Origin: JBBDXI01 sp040902425
GTDB lineage: Bacteria; Planctomycetota; Phycisphaerae; Phycisphaerales; UBA1924
Assembly (NCBI GenBank): GCA_040902425.1
Contig: JBBDXI010000052.1
Location: 1-27,644, forward strand
DNA length: 27,644 bases
Direction of reading: 5' to 3'
A model generated the notes under the pieces. It searched no databases. It worked only from the letters and a program-made list of their open reading frames with translations, and was not told the origin of the DNA. Position numbers and translations under genes: made by a program. Shown here piece by piece: positions 8,546 through 16,212 of this stretch. Every line of letters starts with the position of its first letter. Within the stretch, counting starts at the first letter, position 1.

Positions 8546-8742
8546 GCACGCCTCTCCGGCCGCCCCGCCGTGGACCCTCCCGATCTCTCGACTGGCAACC
8601 CGCATTCGATCGGTCCTTCGGATGGCCCCCCGCCATCAATCCGCGTTCCGGCCACGACGGCCGGGGGGGGGAGTCTTGGCGCATCACCGGCACCGGTCGC
8701 GGCCGCGTACGATTCGTTCCCGCGGGGCTGACCCCCGCACGT

Positions 8743-8815
8743 GCCGCCTTAGCTCAGCTGGTAGAGCAGCGCTTTTGTAAAGCGCAGGTCCCCGGTTCGA
8801 ATCCGGGCGGCGGCT
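8743..8815 (+). tRNA. tRNA-Thr (anticodon UGU)
   Basis: A full cloverleaf can be folded: acceptor 8743-8749/8808-8814; D stem GCTC/GAGC with loop AGCTGGTA; anticodon stem GCGCT/AGCGC around loop TTTGTAA (anticodon TGT at 8776-8778, reading ACA); variable AGGTC; and T arm CCCGG-TTCGAAT-CCGGG. The discriminator base is T8815 and CCA is not encoded. The last acceptor pair is a T8749-C8808 mismatch. It resembles E. coli tRNA-Thr(UGU) in the D arm and anticodon loop. A weak TACGAT -10-like box lies at 8708-8713, with no clear -35. Confidence 0.96.
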
Positions 8816-8855
8816 TTCCGGGAGGGTGACGGCGGGGGCGGGCGCGGCACAGCGG

Positions 8856-9485
8856 TCATTTCGGCGGGTCCCAGATGGTCTGGTTGACGCGCTTCCCGCT
8901 CTCGACGCTCTCGAGGTTGAGGATCATCTGGTCCAGGTTGCCCGCCGAGGTTGCCCGCTTCGACACGAAACTGCCCCACCACTCGTCCACCGGGCGCGGG
9001 TCCACCAGCCACTGATCGTTCGTCTTGACAAACTCGACGGTCAGGCCGGTCCGCTGACCGTCAACGAGCAGTTCGCCCGACGCGCGGGGCGACCGGAAGG
9101 TCACCCTCCCGATTGAGAGCGCCGGCTCCCCCGGGTCGGCCGCCCACCAGCCGCGCTCGATCGAGAGCCGCACCCAGCCGGCCCCGTCCACCTTCGAGAG
9201 CTCGTCGCGGGTCAGCCGGTTGCGCATCGCGACGATCTCCATGCGCTCGTGGGCAGGAAGGCTCAGGACCCGCTCGCGGGAGCCGGTCCGGGCCAGCTTG
9301 ATGAGGTAGTCCATGTGCTCGAAGTAGACCGGGTCCATCACGCCCATGGCCTCCTGGGCGACGCGCCGGTCGGTGGCACCGTCGAAGGTGTCGAAGGCGG
9401 CGCGGACCTCTTCGGTGGACTCGCCGCAGGAGACCAGGGCGAGCGGGCAGACGATGGCGATGGGGGCGACCAGGTACCGGTTCAT
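8856..9485 (-). CDS. Putative lipoprotein, 209 residues
   Basis: A predicted lipoprotein of unknown function. The ATG at 9485 gives a proper lipoprotein signal, MNRYLVAPIAIVCPLALVSC, with Cys20 as the lipid-bearing residue; longer versions would bury it. The mature part starts with a helical region (TEEVRAAFDTFDGATDRRVAQEAMG), continues with a charged helical middle, and ends in a beta-rich region (VTFRSPRASGELLVDGQRTGLTVEFVKTNDQWLVD) that resembles the accessory domain of NTF2/DUF4878-type lipoproteins. That resemblance is only by eye. It stands convergent to tRNA-Thr and divergent from the nucleotidyltransferase gene. Confidence 0.8.
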   Translation of the reverse strand: MNRYLVAPIAIVCPLALVSCGESTEEVRAAFDTFDGATDRRVAQEAMGVMDPVYFEHMDYLIKLARTGSRERVLSLPAHERMEIVAMRNRLTRDELSKVDGAGWVRLSIERGWWAADPGEPALSIGRVTFRSPRASGELLVDGQRTGLTVEFVKTNDQWLVDPRPVDEWWGSFVSKRATSAGNLDQMILNLESVESGKRVNQTIWDPPK

Positions 9486-9646
9486 GGGCGGAAAGGGTAC
9501 CAGATTCTCGCCCCCCCGGGCGCCGGCGGCCGGCCGCGCCGGGCGCTGTCCTCCCAACCTGACGCCCCGCGCGTGGCCGGGCACCGCCCTGAAGCATGAG
9601 CGCCGCTCAATGCGCGCGGGCGCCCCTCTCTCTATTGTCCGCCGTC

Positions 9647-10432
9647 ATGGCACGGAAGCCGGGTCGCATCAGTTCCAACGGCTCGCCCAACGGCTCCGCG
9701 GCCGCGGCGTTCTACCGCGCTGTCCTCGCCATGGTGAACCGCTCCCGCATCCCGGCCCTCGTCGGCGGCGGCTACGCCGTGAACTGCTACACCGGGATCA
9801 ACCGGGGCACGAAGGACATCGATATCTTCTGCCGCGCCGGCGACTACCCGCGGATCCTCAAGCAGGCCGCCGACCACGGCTTCCACACCGAGGTCGAGGA
9901 CGAGCGGTGGATCGCCAAGATCAAGCGCGGAAAGCTCTTCTGCGACGTCATCTTCGGCTCGGCCAACCTCCTCGCCCCCGTCACCGACCTGTGGTTCCAG
10001 CAGCAGCACCGCTGCCGCGTCTTCGGCGTCCCCGTGAACCTGATCCCCCCCACCGAGCTGATCCTCTCCAAGGCCTTCATCATGGACCGGATCAAGTTCG
10101 ACGGCAACGACATCGTCCACGTCATCCTCGCCAAGCACGGCGTCATCGACTGGCGCCGGCTGCTCTCGTACCTGGATGTGCACTGGGAGGTGCTGCTCGT
10201 GCACATCCTCCGCTTCCGTTACATCTACCCGTTCGCGCGCGACGCCATCCCCGCGTGGCTCGTCGACGAGCTGGTCGGCCGCGTGCGCCTCCAAGGCACG
10301 ACCCCGCTCCCGCAGAAGAAGGCCTGCCGCGGGCGCGTCTTCTCGCTGGCCGACTTCGAGGTCGACGTCACCGAGTGGGGGTTCGCCGACGCCGTGGGGG
10401 ATGAGAAGAAGATCGGGGGCGAGAAGCGATGA
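9647..10432 (+). CDS. Nucleotidyltransferase-fold protein (AbiEii/DUF1814-like)
   Basis: A small nucleotidyltransferase of the pol-beta superfamily. The core motif GGGYAVNCYTGINRGTKDID (residues ~39-59) has the Gly-Gly pair, the R-G-T before the metal site, and D57 and D59 as metal-binding acidic residues. The arrangement matches AbiEii/DUF1814-like proteins better than the GSxARG type. Further on, NLIPPTELILSKAFIMDRIK is the helix with the conserved Lys seen in that group, followed by a DGNDIVHVIL segment. 261 residues from ATG 9647; an in-frame ATG at 9596 would add 17 residues without clear homology. No Shine-Dalgarno is seen, and TATTGT at 9633-9638 sits where a -10 for a nearly leaderless mRNA would be. 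Its stop overlaps the next gene's start (ATGA), so the two are translationally coupled. Transferred nucleotide and acceptor unknown. Confidence 0.82.
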   Translation: MARKPGRISSNGSPNGSAAAAFYRAVLAMVNRSRIPALVGGGYAVNCYTGINRGTKDIDIFCRAGDYPRILKQAADHGFHTEVEDERWIAKIKRGKLFCDVIFGSANLLAPVTDLWFQQQHRCRVFGVPVNLIPPTELILSKAFIMDRIKFDGNDIVHVILAKHGVIDWRRLLSYLDVHWEVLLVHILRFRYIYPFARDAIPAWLVDELVGRVRLQGTTPLPQKKACRGRVFSLADFEVDVTEWGFADAVGDEKKIGGEKR

Positions 10433-11205
10433 CCCGGGCCGGCCCCACCCCGGAGGGCGGCGCTGCGCCCGCCGCCGGCGGCGCGGACGGCCCGCGCGTG
10501 CGCATCGCGGCGGTTGCCGACCTGCACGCCCACAAGGGCCACCACGGCGAGTTCCGCCCCCTGGTGACCGAGCTGGAGGGCAAGGCGGATGTCCTCCTGC
10601 TCCCGGGCGACCTGACGAACCTCGGCCTCCCCGAGGAGGCGGAGACCCTTGCCGCCGACCTCGCCTCGCTCCGCATCCCCATCCTCGCCGTGCTCGGCAA
10701 CCACGACCACCACTCGGGGAAGGCCGAGGAGGTCAAGCGGGCCCTGGCGGTGAAGGCCAACGTGACCTTCCTGGAGGATGAGACCTTCGAGTTCGGCGGG
10801 GTCGGCTTCGCCGGCGTCAAGGGCTTCGGCGGCGGCTTCGGCGCCCACATGCTCAGCGCCTTCGGCGAGGAGGCCACCAAGCACTTCGTGTCCGAGGCCA
10901 TCTCCGAGACCATCGCCCTGGAGAACGCCCTGAAGACCCTCACCACGCCCCGCGTGGTCGTCGCCATGCACTACTCACCCATCGCCGAGACCGTCGCCGG
11001 CGAGCCCGCCGAGGTCGCCCCGTTCCTGGGGTGCTCCCGCTTCGCCGAGGCGATCGACCGCCACGACATCGCCGCCGTCTTCCACGGGCACGCCCACCAC
11101 GGCTCGCCCCGGGGCCAGACCGGCAAGGGGATCCCCGTCTACAACTGCTCGCTCGCCCTCCTGCGCCACCGCGCCATGCCCCCTTACGTCATCGTCGAGG
11201 TGTAA
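10429..11205 (+). CDS. Calcineurin-like metallophosphoesterase
   Basis: A two-metal phosphoesterase of 258 residues. All five blocks of the family are present: DLHAH (D31, H33), GDLTN (G60-D61), GNHD (N91-H92-D93), a His in AMHYSPI, and GHAHH in FHGHAHHGS (~220). No signal peptide, so it should act in the cytoplasm; the N-terminal ~22 residues are Gly/Ala/Pro-rich and disordered. The ATG lies within the upstream stop (ATGA, 4-bp overlap), marking an operon with the nucleotidyltransferase. That pairing suggests that the phosphoesterase removes or processes something the transferase adds, but this is inference. Generic alternatives are a cyclic nucleotide or protein phosphatase. Confidence 0.9.
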   Translation: MTRAGPTPEGGAAPAAGGADGPRVRIAAVADLHAHKGHHGEFRPLVTELEGKADVLLLPGDLTNLGLPEEAETLAADLASLRIPILAVLGNHDHHSGKAEEVKRALAVKANVTFLEDETFEFGGVGFAGVKGFGGGFGAHMLSAFGEEATKHFVSEAISETIALENALKTLTTPRVVVAMHYSPIAETVAGEPAEVAPFLGCSRFAEAIDRHDIAAVFHGHAHHGSPRGQTGKGIPVYNCSLALLRHRAMPPYVIVEV

Positions 11206-11342
11206 TGGCCGCCGCCGCGCAACGGCCTCCGGCGTCCGGCACGGCGTCCGCCGTCACGCGCCCCCGCCCCCCCCCGAACCCGCCCCCCGCGGCCGGCGAA
11301 TAATCCATCGACCGGTACCGGCCCCCGCCCGAAGGAGACCCC

Positions 11343-12434
11343 GTGAAACGACTGGCCGTCCTCCTCGCCGCCGTCTCCGCGTTCTTCACCGCCACGCTCA
11401 TCACCCGGGGCTTCGCCCAGCAGGGGGGTGGCGGGCAGCCGCTGCCGAAGATCACGCTCTCCACCCAACCACCCGCGAGCACCGCCGTGAAGCACTCCAA
11501 GTCCGGCTTCGACCTCACCCCGCTCACCCCCCAGCGGATCGACGCCCTCGCCGCCGAGAAGAAGCTCACCGACGAGGAGAAGCGGATCATCCTCGGCAAG
11601 GGCACCGAGATGGCCTTCTGCGGCACCCTCCTGGACAACAAGAAGGAGGGCGTCTACGTCTGCCGCCTCTGCGGCCTGCCGCTGTTCTCCTCGGACTCCA
11701 AGTTCAACTCCGGCACCGGCTGGCCCAGCTTCTTCCGGCCCACCGACAACGACCACATCCGCTACATCACCGACGCCTCGCACGGGATGCAGCGGACCGA
11801 GATCACCTGCGCCCGCTGCCCCGCGCACCTCGGGCACGTGTTCGAGGATGGCCCGAAACCCACCGGCCTGCGGTACTGCCTGAACTCCGCCAGCCTCACG
11901 TTCTTCGAGAAAGGACAGCCGATGCCCGCCGAGAGCACGCCCCTGGCCGCCGAGACCGCCTACTTCGCCGGCGGGTGCTTCTGGGGCGTCGAGGACCGCT
12001 TCCAGCAGCTCCCCGGCGTGCTGGAGTCCGTGAGCGGGTACATGGGCGGGAAGACGAAGAACCCGACGTACAGGGAGGTCTGCGCGCACACGACCGGGCA
12101 CACCGAGACGGTGATGGTCACCTACGACCCCAAGCGGATCAGCTACCGCCAGCTTCTGGAGTTCTTCTTCAAGATCCACGACCCCACGCAGGTGGACCGG
12201 CAGGGCCCGGACATCGGCGACAACTACAGGAGCGCGATCTTCACCACCTCGTTTGCGCAGCAGGAAGAGGCGAAGAAGTTCATCGCCGAGCAGCAGGCGG
12301 GGAAGTTCAAGGGGCGGAAGATCGCCACGCAGCTCCTGGAGGACACCAAGGCCGGCCCCTTCTACGTCGCCGAGGACTACCACCAGGATTACCACCTGAA
12401 GCATGGCGGGCACTGCCCGCTGCCGGGGGAGTGA
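11343..12434 (+). CDS. msrBA: Exported bifunctional methionine sulfoxide reductase, MsrB-MsrA fusion
   Basis: Reduces both methionine-R- and S-sulfoxide in proteins. The GTG start at 11343 has AAGGAG ending 5 nt upstream. A signal peptide (MKRLAVLLAAVSAFFTATLITRGFAQ) points to periplasmic action. The MsrB domain is at residues ~60-195: zinc-binding C107/C110 and C156/C159, motif FNSGTGWPSF, and catalytic Cys179 in RYCLNS. The MsrA domain is at ~203-363: catalytic Cys212 in GCFWG, then GHTETVMVTYDP, GDNYRSAIF (the usual Gln is Asn) and YHQDY. The domain order is B then A, the reverse of Neisseria PilB, and there is no thioredoxin domain, so electrons must come from another periplasmic protein. 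It is transcribed alone, facing the VOC gene. Confidence 0.95.
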   Translation: MKRLAVLLAAVSAFFTATLITRGFAQQGGGGQPLPKITLSTQPPASTAVKHSKSGFDLTPLTPQRIDALAAEKKLTDEEKRIILGKGTEMAFCGTLLDNKKEGVYVCRLCGLPLFSSDSKFNSGTGWPSFFRPTDNDHIRYITDASHGMQRTEITCARCPAHLGHVFEDGPKPTGLRYCLNSASLTFFEKGQPMPAESTPLAAETAYFAGGCFWGVEDRFQQLPGVLESVSGYMGGKTKNPTYREVCAHTTGHTETVMVTYDPKRISYRQLLEFFFKIHDPTQVDRQGPDIGDNYRSAIFTTSFAQQEEAKKFIAEQQAGKFKGRKIATQLLEDTKAGPFYVAEDYHQDYHLKHGGHCPLPGE

Positions 12435-12476
12435 CGGGGGGAGTGACGGGGGGGAGTGATTGGGAGAGTGACCCGG
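12426..12476 (+). repeat. Short imperfect tandem repeat at the end of msrBA
   Basis: The unit GGGGAGTGAC recurs about four times at 10-13 nt spacing, beginning within the last codons of msrBA and including its stop. It is followed directly by the palindromic repeat at 12474-12518. Confidence 0.6.
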
Positions 12477-12518
12477 GCGCCATTGCTCGCGGCGTCTTCG
12501 CCGCGCAGCAGTGCCCGC
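12474..12518. repeat. Palindromic repeat between convergent genes (copy 1 of 3)
   Basis: The element reads CATTGCTCGCGGCG-TCTTC-GCCGCGCAGCAGTG and folds into a long GC-rich hairpin. Near-identical elements lie at 25134-25176 and 26731-26845. Here it fills the gap between msrBA and the convergent VOC gene and touches the latter's stop codon, so it could end transcription from both sides. It has no T run, so a classical intrinsic terminator is unproven. Confidence 0.75.
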
Positions 12519-13321
12519 TACACCCCAGTCACGCTGAACTCGCCCTCCGCCGACTCCAGCTTCCCCTCCGTCCCCGCGATCTCGGCCCGCACCGGGAACA
12601 CCGCCGCCGGGCGCGCCGCCTTCGTGCCCCCGTTCCAGACCCGCCCACGCTTCACCACGATCAGCAGCCGGTGGTCATCCCCGATGGCCGCGAGCTCGTC
12701 GCTGCGCGCCCCGGCGAAGACGCCCAGGCCGAGCCTCTCGCGCCCGGCATCGACGGTCTTCACCACGTCGCCGACCACCAGTCCGATCTCGCTGACGCCC
12801 AGGATGTCCCGCGCGGAGAACTCCCCCTCGCGCCCGTTCTTGAGGTTGTGCCGCGCGATGAACTCCAGGATGTTCCCCGCGGGGTCGAGGAAGTAGAACG
12901 CGTGGGCGTTCCAGCCCGCGAAGTGGTACTCGTCGCGCCCGTCGGGCCGCTTGAGGATCGCCGTCCGCGCTGCCAGCCACCGCTTCGCGGACGCGAGCAT
13001 GTTCTCCGGGATGTTGAAGGCGGAGTGGTAGAAGGGCTCGCCCTTGTCCGCCCGCTCGAACGTAATCTCCGTCTCCCCTGCGCGCACCGCCAGCCCGCCC
13101 TCGGGCGCGGACAGTTCCGGGCACTCCAGGACCTTCGTGTAGAACTCCCGCAGCGAGCCCGGGTTCGCGGCCCGCAGCGCCAGCCGCACGACACCGAGCG
13201 GCCTCGCCCGGGCCGGACCCGCTTGCGCCATGGCCGCTCCCCCGCCGGCGATGCACGCCGCGGTCGCGATGCCGACACCCTTCAGGAACGATCGCCGGCT
13301 CGGTCCGTTGCCCCTGTCCAC
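12518..13321 (-). CDS. Tat-exported VOC (glyoxalase-fold) protein
   Basis: A vicinal-oxygen-chelate fold protein exported in folded form. The GTG start at 13321 has GGAG 8 nt upstream and gives a twin-arginine signal, PSRRSFLKG followed by a hydrophobic stretch ending near AMAQAG. Longer in-frame starts overlap the neighbouring gene. The mature protein (~230 residues) has two betaalphabetabetabeta modules: the first runs from VVRLALRAANPGSLREFYTKVL through AFYFLDPAGNILEFIARH, and the second from VSEIGLVVGDVVKTVDAG. Candidate metal ligands are the Glu in GNILEF and nearby His residues. Of 267 residues in total. Lactoylglutathione lyase, dioxygenase or resistance functions cannot be told apart from sequence. 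It faces msrBA. Confidence 0.85.
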   Translation of the reverse strand: MDRGNGPSRRSFLKGVGIATAACIAGGGAAMAQAGPARARPLGVVRLALRAANPGSLREFYTKVLECPELSAPEGGLAVRAGETEITFERADKGEPFYHSAFNIPENMLASAKRWLAARTAILKRPDGRDEYHFAGWNAHAFYFLDPAGNILEFIARHNLKNGREGEFSARDILGVSEIGLVVGDVVKTVDAGRERLGLGVFAGARSDELAAIGDDHRLLIVVKRGRVWNGGTKAARPAAVFPVRAEIAGTEGKLESAEGEFSVTGV

Positions 13322-13379
13322 GGCTGGTGCTCCGTTCCGCCGACCAATCGTACCCCGTGCGGGCCGATAGGCTGTGGGC

Positions 13380-14153
13380 ATGGGCGACAACACTCCGACC
13401 GTACCCGCTCCTCCTGCCACTCGCCGAAGCCGCCTGCTCATCGCCCTCGCCCTCACCGTGCTCATCGCGGCAATGCCCATGGTCGGCGCGATGGTGGCCG
13501 AGCGGTGGGCCGACGAGCGCGTCGATCGCGACCTCCTCATCTCCGTGTCGATCCTCGCCACGTGCGGGGGCGGCGCGGCGTGGCTCGGGCTGCTCCTCTT
13601 CCGCCTCGTGCGGGCCGTCAACGCCCGCGAACGCACGCGTGCCCTGGCCGCGCCCTCCCGCATCGACAACCTGGAGATCGTTCGCGCCCTGCTCGCCGAC
13701 CGCGACTTCGCCTGCCGGCGGTGCGGCTACAACCTCCGCGGCCTGCCCGCCGGCGCCTGCCCCGAATGCCACGAGCCCATCGAGCTCTGGCTCGGCGGTG
13801 CGGCCACCCTGCGGCCCCTCGCGTGGATCACGCGGCTCGCGGTCCTCGCGCTCCTCGGCCACGCGATCGCCAGCGGTGTCCTGCTCTACACGGTCTTCGG
13901 GCTTCTCGGGTTCATGGGCCGCGGCCGCGCAGGGGACATGCTCGCCATGATCCTGGTCTACATGGCCGGCCCCGTCGTGTGTTTCGGCGGGCTCCTGACC
14001 ATCGCCGGGCTGTGGACGCTCCATGCACAGGGCGGCGCCGCGGCGACGCGCGATGTGCTGCGCTGGAGGGTCCTCCGCACCGTGGTCACGACTTTCTTTC
14101 TCATCATCCTGCTCCACCTGGCGGCCCTCGGCTGGGAGTTCATCTTCCGATGA
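13380..14153 (+). CDS. Membrane protein with internal CxxC...CxxC zinc ribbon
   Basis: An integral membrane protein of unknown function, 257 residues. Two N-terminal helices (~18-40 and ~52-76) precede a cytoplasmic-looking zinc ribbon, CRRCGYNLRGLPAGACPEC (C112, C115, C127, C130). Three or four more helices follow (~145-180, ~190-215, ~230-250). This rubredoxin-like ribbon with GYxLxGLP is recurrent in planctomycete membrane proteins; a second example lies at 21319-22164, where the ribbon is N-terminal. ATG 13380 is preferred to GTG 13374; neither has a clear Shine-Dalgarno. The stop overlaps the start of the Mug gene by 4 bp, so the two are co-translated. Confidence 0.82.
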   Translation: MGDNTPTVPAPPATRRSRLLIALALTVLIAAMPMVGAMVAERWADERVDRDLLISVSILATCGGGAAWLGLLLFRLVRAVNARERTRALAAPSRIDNLEIVRALLADRDFACRRCGYNLRGLPAGACPECHEPIELWLGGAATLRPLAWITRLAVLALLGHAIASGVLLYTVFGLLGFMGRGRAGDMLAMILVYMAGPVVCFGGLLTIAGLWTLHAQGGAAATRDVLRWRVLRTVVTTFFLIILLHLAALGWEFIFR

Positions 14154-14725
14154 TGCGCGGAAGGCCCATGCGCAAGCCCACCAGGGCCGACCTCGCCGCG
14201 GCCCACAACAGCGTGACGGTCCCCGACCTCCTCGCCCCCAACCTCCGCATCCTCTTCGTCGGCATCAACCCCGGCCTCTACTCCGGCGCCACCGGCCACC
14301 ACTTCGCCCGCCCCGGCAACCGCTTCTGGCCCGCGCTGCACCGCTCCGGCCTCACGCCGCGCCTGCTCCATCCGTCGGAGGAGCAGAAGCTCCTGGAGCA
14401 CGGCATCGGAATCACCAAGCTCGTTCACCGCGCCACGGCCACGGCCGCGGAACTTTCGCCCGAGGAGTTCCGCGCCGGCGCGGCCACGCTCGCCCGCATC
14501 CTCCGCCGGCTCCGGCCGCGCTGCGTCGCCTTCCTCGGCGTGGGCGCTTACTGCCACGCCTACGGCCTCAAACGCGCGCCGATCGGCCGCCAGGAAGAGC
14601 CCCTCGCGGGCTCCGACCTCTGGGTCCTCCCCAACCCCAGCGGCCTCAACGCCAACTACCAGCTCCCCGACTTTGTCCGGATGTTCCGGCAGCTGCTTCG
14701 GTCGGTGGAGCGGGGCTCACCATGA
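14150..14725 (+). CDS. mug: G/U(T) mismatch-specific DNA glycosylase
   Basis: Removes uracil or thymine opposite guanine, protecting a high-GC genome from cytosine deamination. 191 residues. The Mug/TDG motif VGINPGLYSGATGHHFARPG has the catalytic Asn (N40) in GINPG, and the second motif LPNPSGLNANY (N162) forms the DNA-intercalating loop, matching E. coli Mug (WVLPNPSGL). GIGITKLVHR and AFLGVGAYCHAYG are also family segments. ATGATG at 14150/14153 overlaps the TGA of the zinc-ribbon gene; an ATG at 14168 is an alternative start. Confidence 0.94.
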   Translation: MMRGRPMRKPTRADLAAAHNSVTVPDLLAPNLRILFVGINPGLYSGATGHHFARPGNRFWPALHRSGLTPRLLHPSEEQKLLEHGIGITKLVHRATATAAELSPEEFRAGAATLARILRRLRPRCVAFLGVGAYCHAYGLKRAPIGRQEEPLAGSDLWVLPNPSGLNANYQLPDFVRMFRQLLRSVERGSP

Positions 14726-14738
14726 GTACACTGGCCGC

Positions 14739-15179
14739 ATGGACCGAGCCTCTCTGCTGAAGTGGTGGAACGACGCGTGGACCGAGGGCCTGTGGGCGGC
14801 CCCGTGGAAGAAGGCCGTCGAGGGCCTCACGCCGGCGCAGGCGGCGTGGAGCCCCGCCGCGGGCCGCCACTCGATCTGGACGATCGTCGAGCACATGCTC
14901 TTCTGGCGTGAGGACAACCTGCGCCGGCTCGCGGGCGGGGGGCCCGCGACGAACGAGCAGGTCGCGGCCGGGAACTTCCCGCGACTCGCCGACACGAGCG
15001 GCGCGGCATGGCAGGCCACCCTCCGGCGTTTCGAAGAGTCGCATCGCCGCATCGCCGCGGCCATCGCCGATCCGGCCCTCTCTCTGGAGCGAGTGGCGTA
15101 CCTGCTGCCCCACGACGCCTACCACGTCGGGCAGATCATGTACCTGCGGGCCCTGCAGGGGCTCCCGCCGATCGAGTAG
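14739..15179 (+). CDS. DinB-like four-helix protein
   Basis: A putative metal-binding helical bundle of the DinB/YfiT group, 146 residues. The family's three His ligands appear to be H52 (IVEHMLFWRED), H125 and H129 (LPHDAYHVGQIMYLRAL). Trp-rich starts such as WWNDAW and the SIWTIVEHMLFW helix are also typical. DinB-like proteins include thiol-dependent transferases (bacillithiol, mycothiol), but most have no known reaction. The gene begins 13 nt after mug on the same strand; the ATG at 14739 has no obvious Shine-Dalgarno. Its stop is 12 nt from the end of the convergent Ser/Arg-rich gene. Confidence 0.85.
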   Translation: MDRASLLKWWNDAWTEGLWAAPWKKAVEGLTPAQAAWSPAAGRHSIWTIVEHMLFWREDNLRRLAGGGPATNEQVAAGNFPRLADTSGAAWQATLRRFEESHRRIAAAIADPALSLERVAYLLPHDAYHVGQIMYLRALQGLPPIE

Positions 15180-15191
15180 CGGCCCCGCCGT

Positions 15192-15509
15192 TCAGCGACG
15201 GCTGGAACTGCGGCCGCGGCTGGTCCGGCCCCGCGACGAGCCTCCCGACGACCGGCGGCCCCGGCTGCTGGCGCTGCGGCCGCCGCGGCTGCTGGCCCGG
15301 CTCGCGCTGCTGCGGCTGCTGCCGCCCCGGCTGCCCGTGCCGCGACCGGCGCTGCTGCCCTTGCGACCGCCGGTCTTGGTCCGCCCCTCCTCGCGCCGGC
15401 GCTTGTTCACGGTGCGCGCGGCGATCTCCTTGGCGCGGCCGGTGCCGCGCTCGCTGTCCTTGACGTGCTCGTACATCCGCTCGTCCTTCTTGCTCCAGGC
15501 CTTCGGCAT
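15192..15509 (-). CDS. Small basic protein with Ser/Arg/Gly-rich tail
   Basis: 105 residues in two parts. Residues 1-45 form a charged helical head (MPKAWSKKDERMYEHVKDSE then AKEIAARTVNKRRREEGRTK), which I recognise as a small family often loosely named 'plasmid stabilization' or Rho-N-associated proteins. The rest is a repetitive low-complexity tail of Ser, Arg and Gly (SSRSSASRASSRGGRS), strongly basic and surely disordered. A nucleic-acid or chromatin role is plausible but unproven. GGAGGAG (15515-15521) lies 5 nt before the ATG at 15509, so translation is likely efficient. The tail's coding DNA is itself a degenerate GC-rich repeat. Confidence 0.75.
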   Translation of the reverse strand: MPKAWSKKDERMYEHVKDSERGTGRAKEIAARTVNKRRREEGRTKTGGRKGSSAGRGTGSRGGSSRSSASRASSRGGRSASSRGRRSSGGSSRGRTSRGRSSSRR

Positions 15510-15651
15510 CGCTGCTCCTCCATATACCCCGGCGCGTGAGTAGATGCGCGCCCCGCAGCGCGGCGAAGACCCGCCGGCGCTTTTCATGGCCCTTCAGCCG
15601 GTCTCCCGCCCGCTCATATCAGTTCCCCGCTCGACCCCGCCCGGGCACGGT

Positions 15652-16107
15652 CTACCAACGCATCTTCCGGCCGTGCTCGTCCACGCGCCCGCCCGTGGCC
15701 GCCTTCACACCCGCCGGCGGCGTGGGCGCAGGCGTTTCGCTCACGATGTGCTCGAGCCGATACTTCGCCAGCGCATCGGCCACGCCCGTCGCCCGCTCGT
15801 CGTTGGCCATCCGGATCATCTCGTCGAACAGAGTCCGGATGTACTTCTCCTCGTCGATCACCACCTTCCCCCGCCCGCGCCGGCCCCCGGGCTGGATCTC
15901 CGTCGCGTCGTTGAAGACCTGGTCGTGCGCGGCATCGACCAGGTAGTCGTAGTACTCGGCCCGCGCCGAGTACCCCTGCACCTCCCGGATCATCTCCCGG
16001 GCCGCCTCGCGGTAGCTCTCGCCCGCCTCCCCGCGCCGGTAGAACAGCACGCCCATCCCGATCGCGAAGACCAGGAGCCCGACGCCAATCCGCGATCCCC
16101 AGACCAT
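15652..16107 (-). CDS. One-helix membrane protein, 151 residues
   Basis: No family recognised. Starts MVWGSRIGVGLLVFAIGMGV, an N-terminal transmembrane anchor, followed by a charged helical region (AAREMIREVQGYSARAEYYD), a basic GGRRGRGK loop, a second helical part (DEEKYIRTLFDEMIRMANDE) and a Pro/Ala-rich end. GGGAGG lies 6 nt before the ATG at 16107. The soluble part would face the cytoplasm or periplasm depending on insertion. The gene is divergent from the permease, with about 105 nt between them. Confidence 0.78.
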   Translation of the reverse strand: MVWGSRIGVGLLVFAIGMGVLFYRRGEAGESYREAAREMIREVQGYSARAEYYDYLVDAAHDQVFNDATEIQPGGRRGRGKVVIDEEKYIRTLFDEMIRMANDERATGVADALAKYRLEHIVSETPAPTPPAGVKAATGGRVDEHGRKMRW

Positions 16108-16212
16108 GGGCAGCCTCCCTCAAGACCCGCCCCCGCCGCCAGTGGACCGCGGGCTCGCGACGCCGCAAGAGGCCCGCCGGGCGGCCCGGCGCTCCGCCGG
16201 TATCCTGCGCCG

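Noticed and set aside
12474..12518. Intrinsic terminator for msrBA
   Set aside because: A strong hairpin but no T run on either side. Kept as a repeat with possible end function only.
11975..14725. 916-codon plus-strand frame running from msrBA through mug
   Set aside because: Only its last ~190 codons (mug) are real. The rest overlaps msrBA in another frame and the VOC and zinc-ribbon genes.
15544..16212. In-frame N-terminal extension of the permease (about 220 codons)
   Set aside because: Arg/Pro-rich shadow of the minus-strand gene at 15652-16107; the permease family starts close to the first helix.
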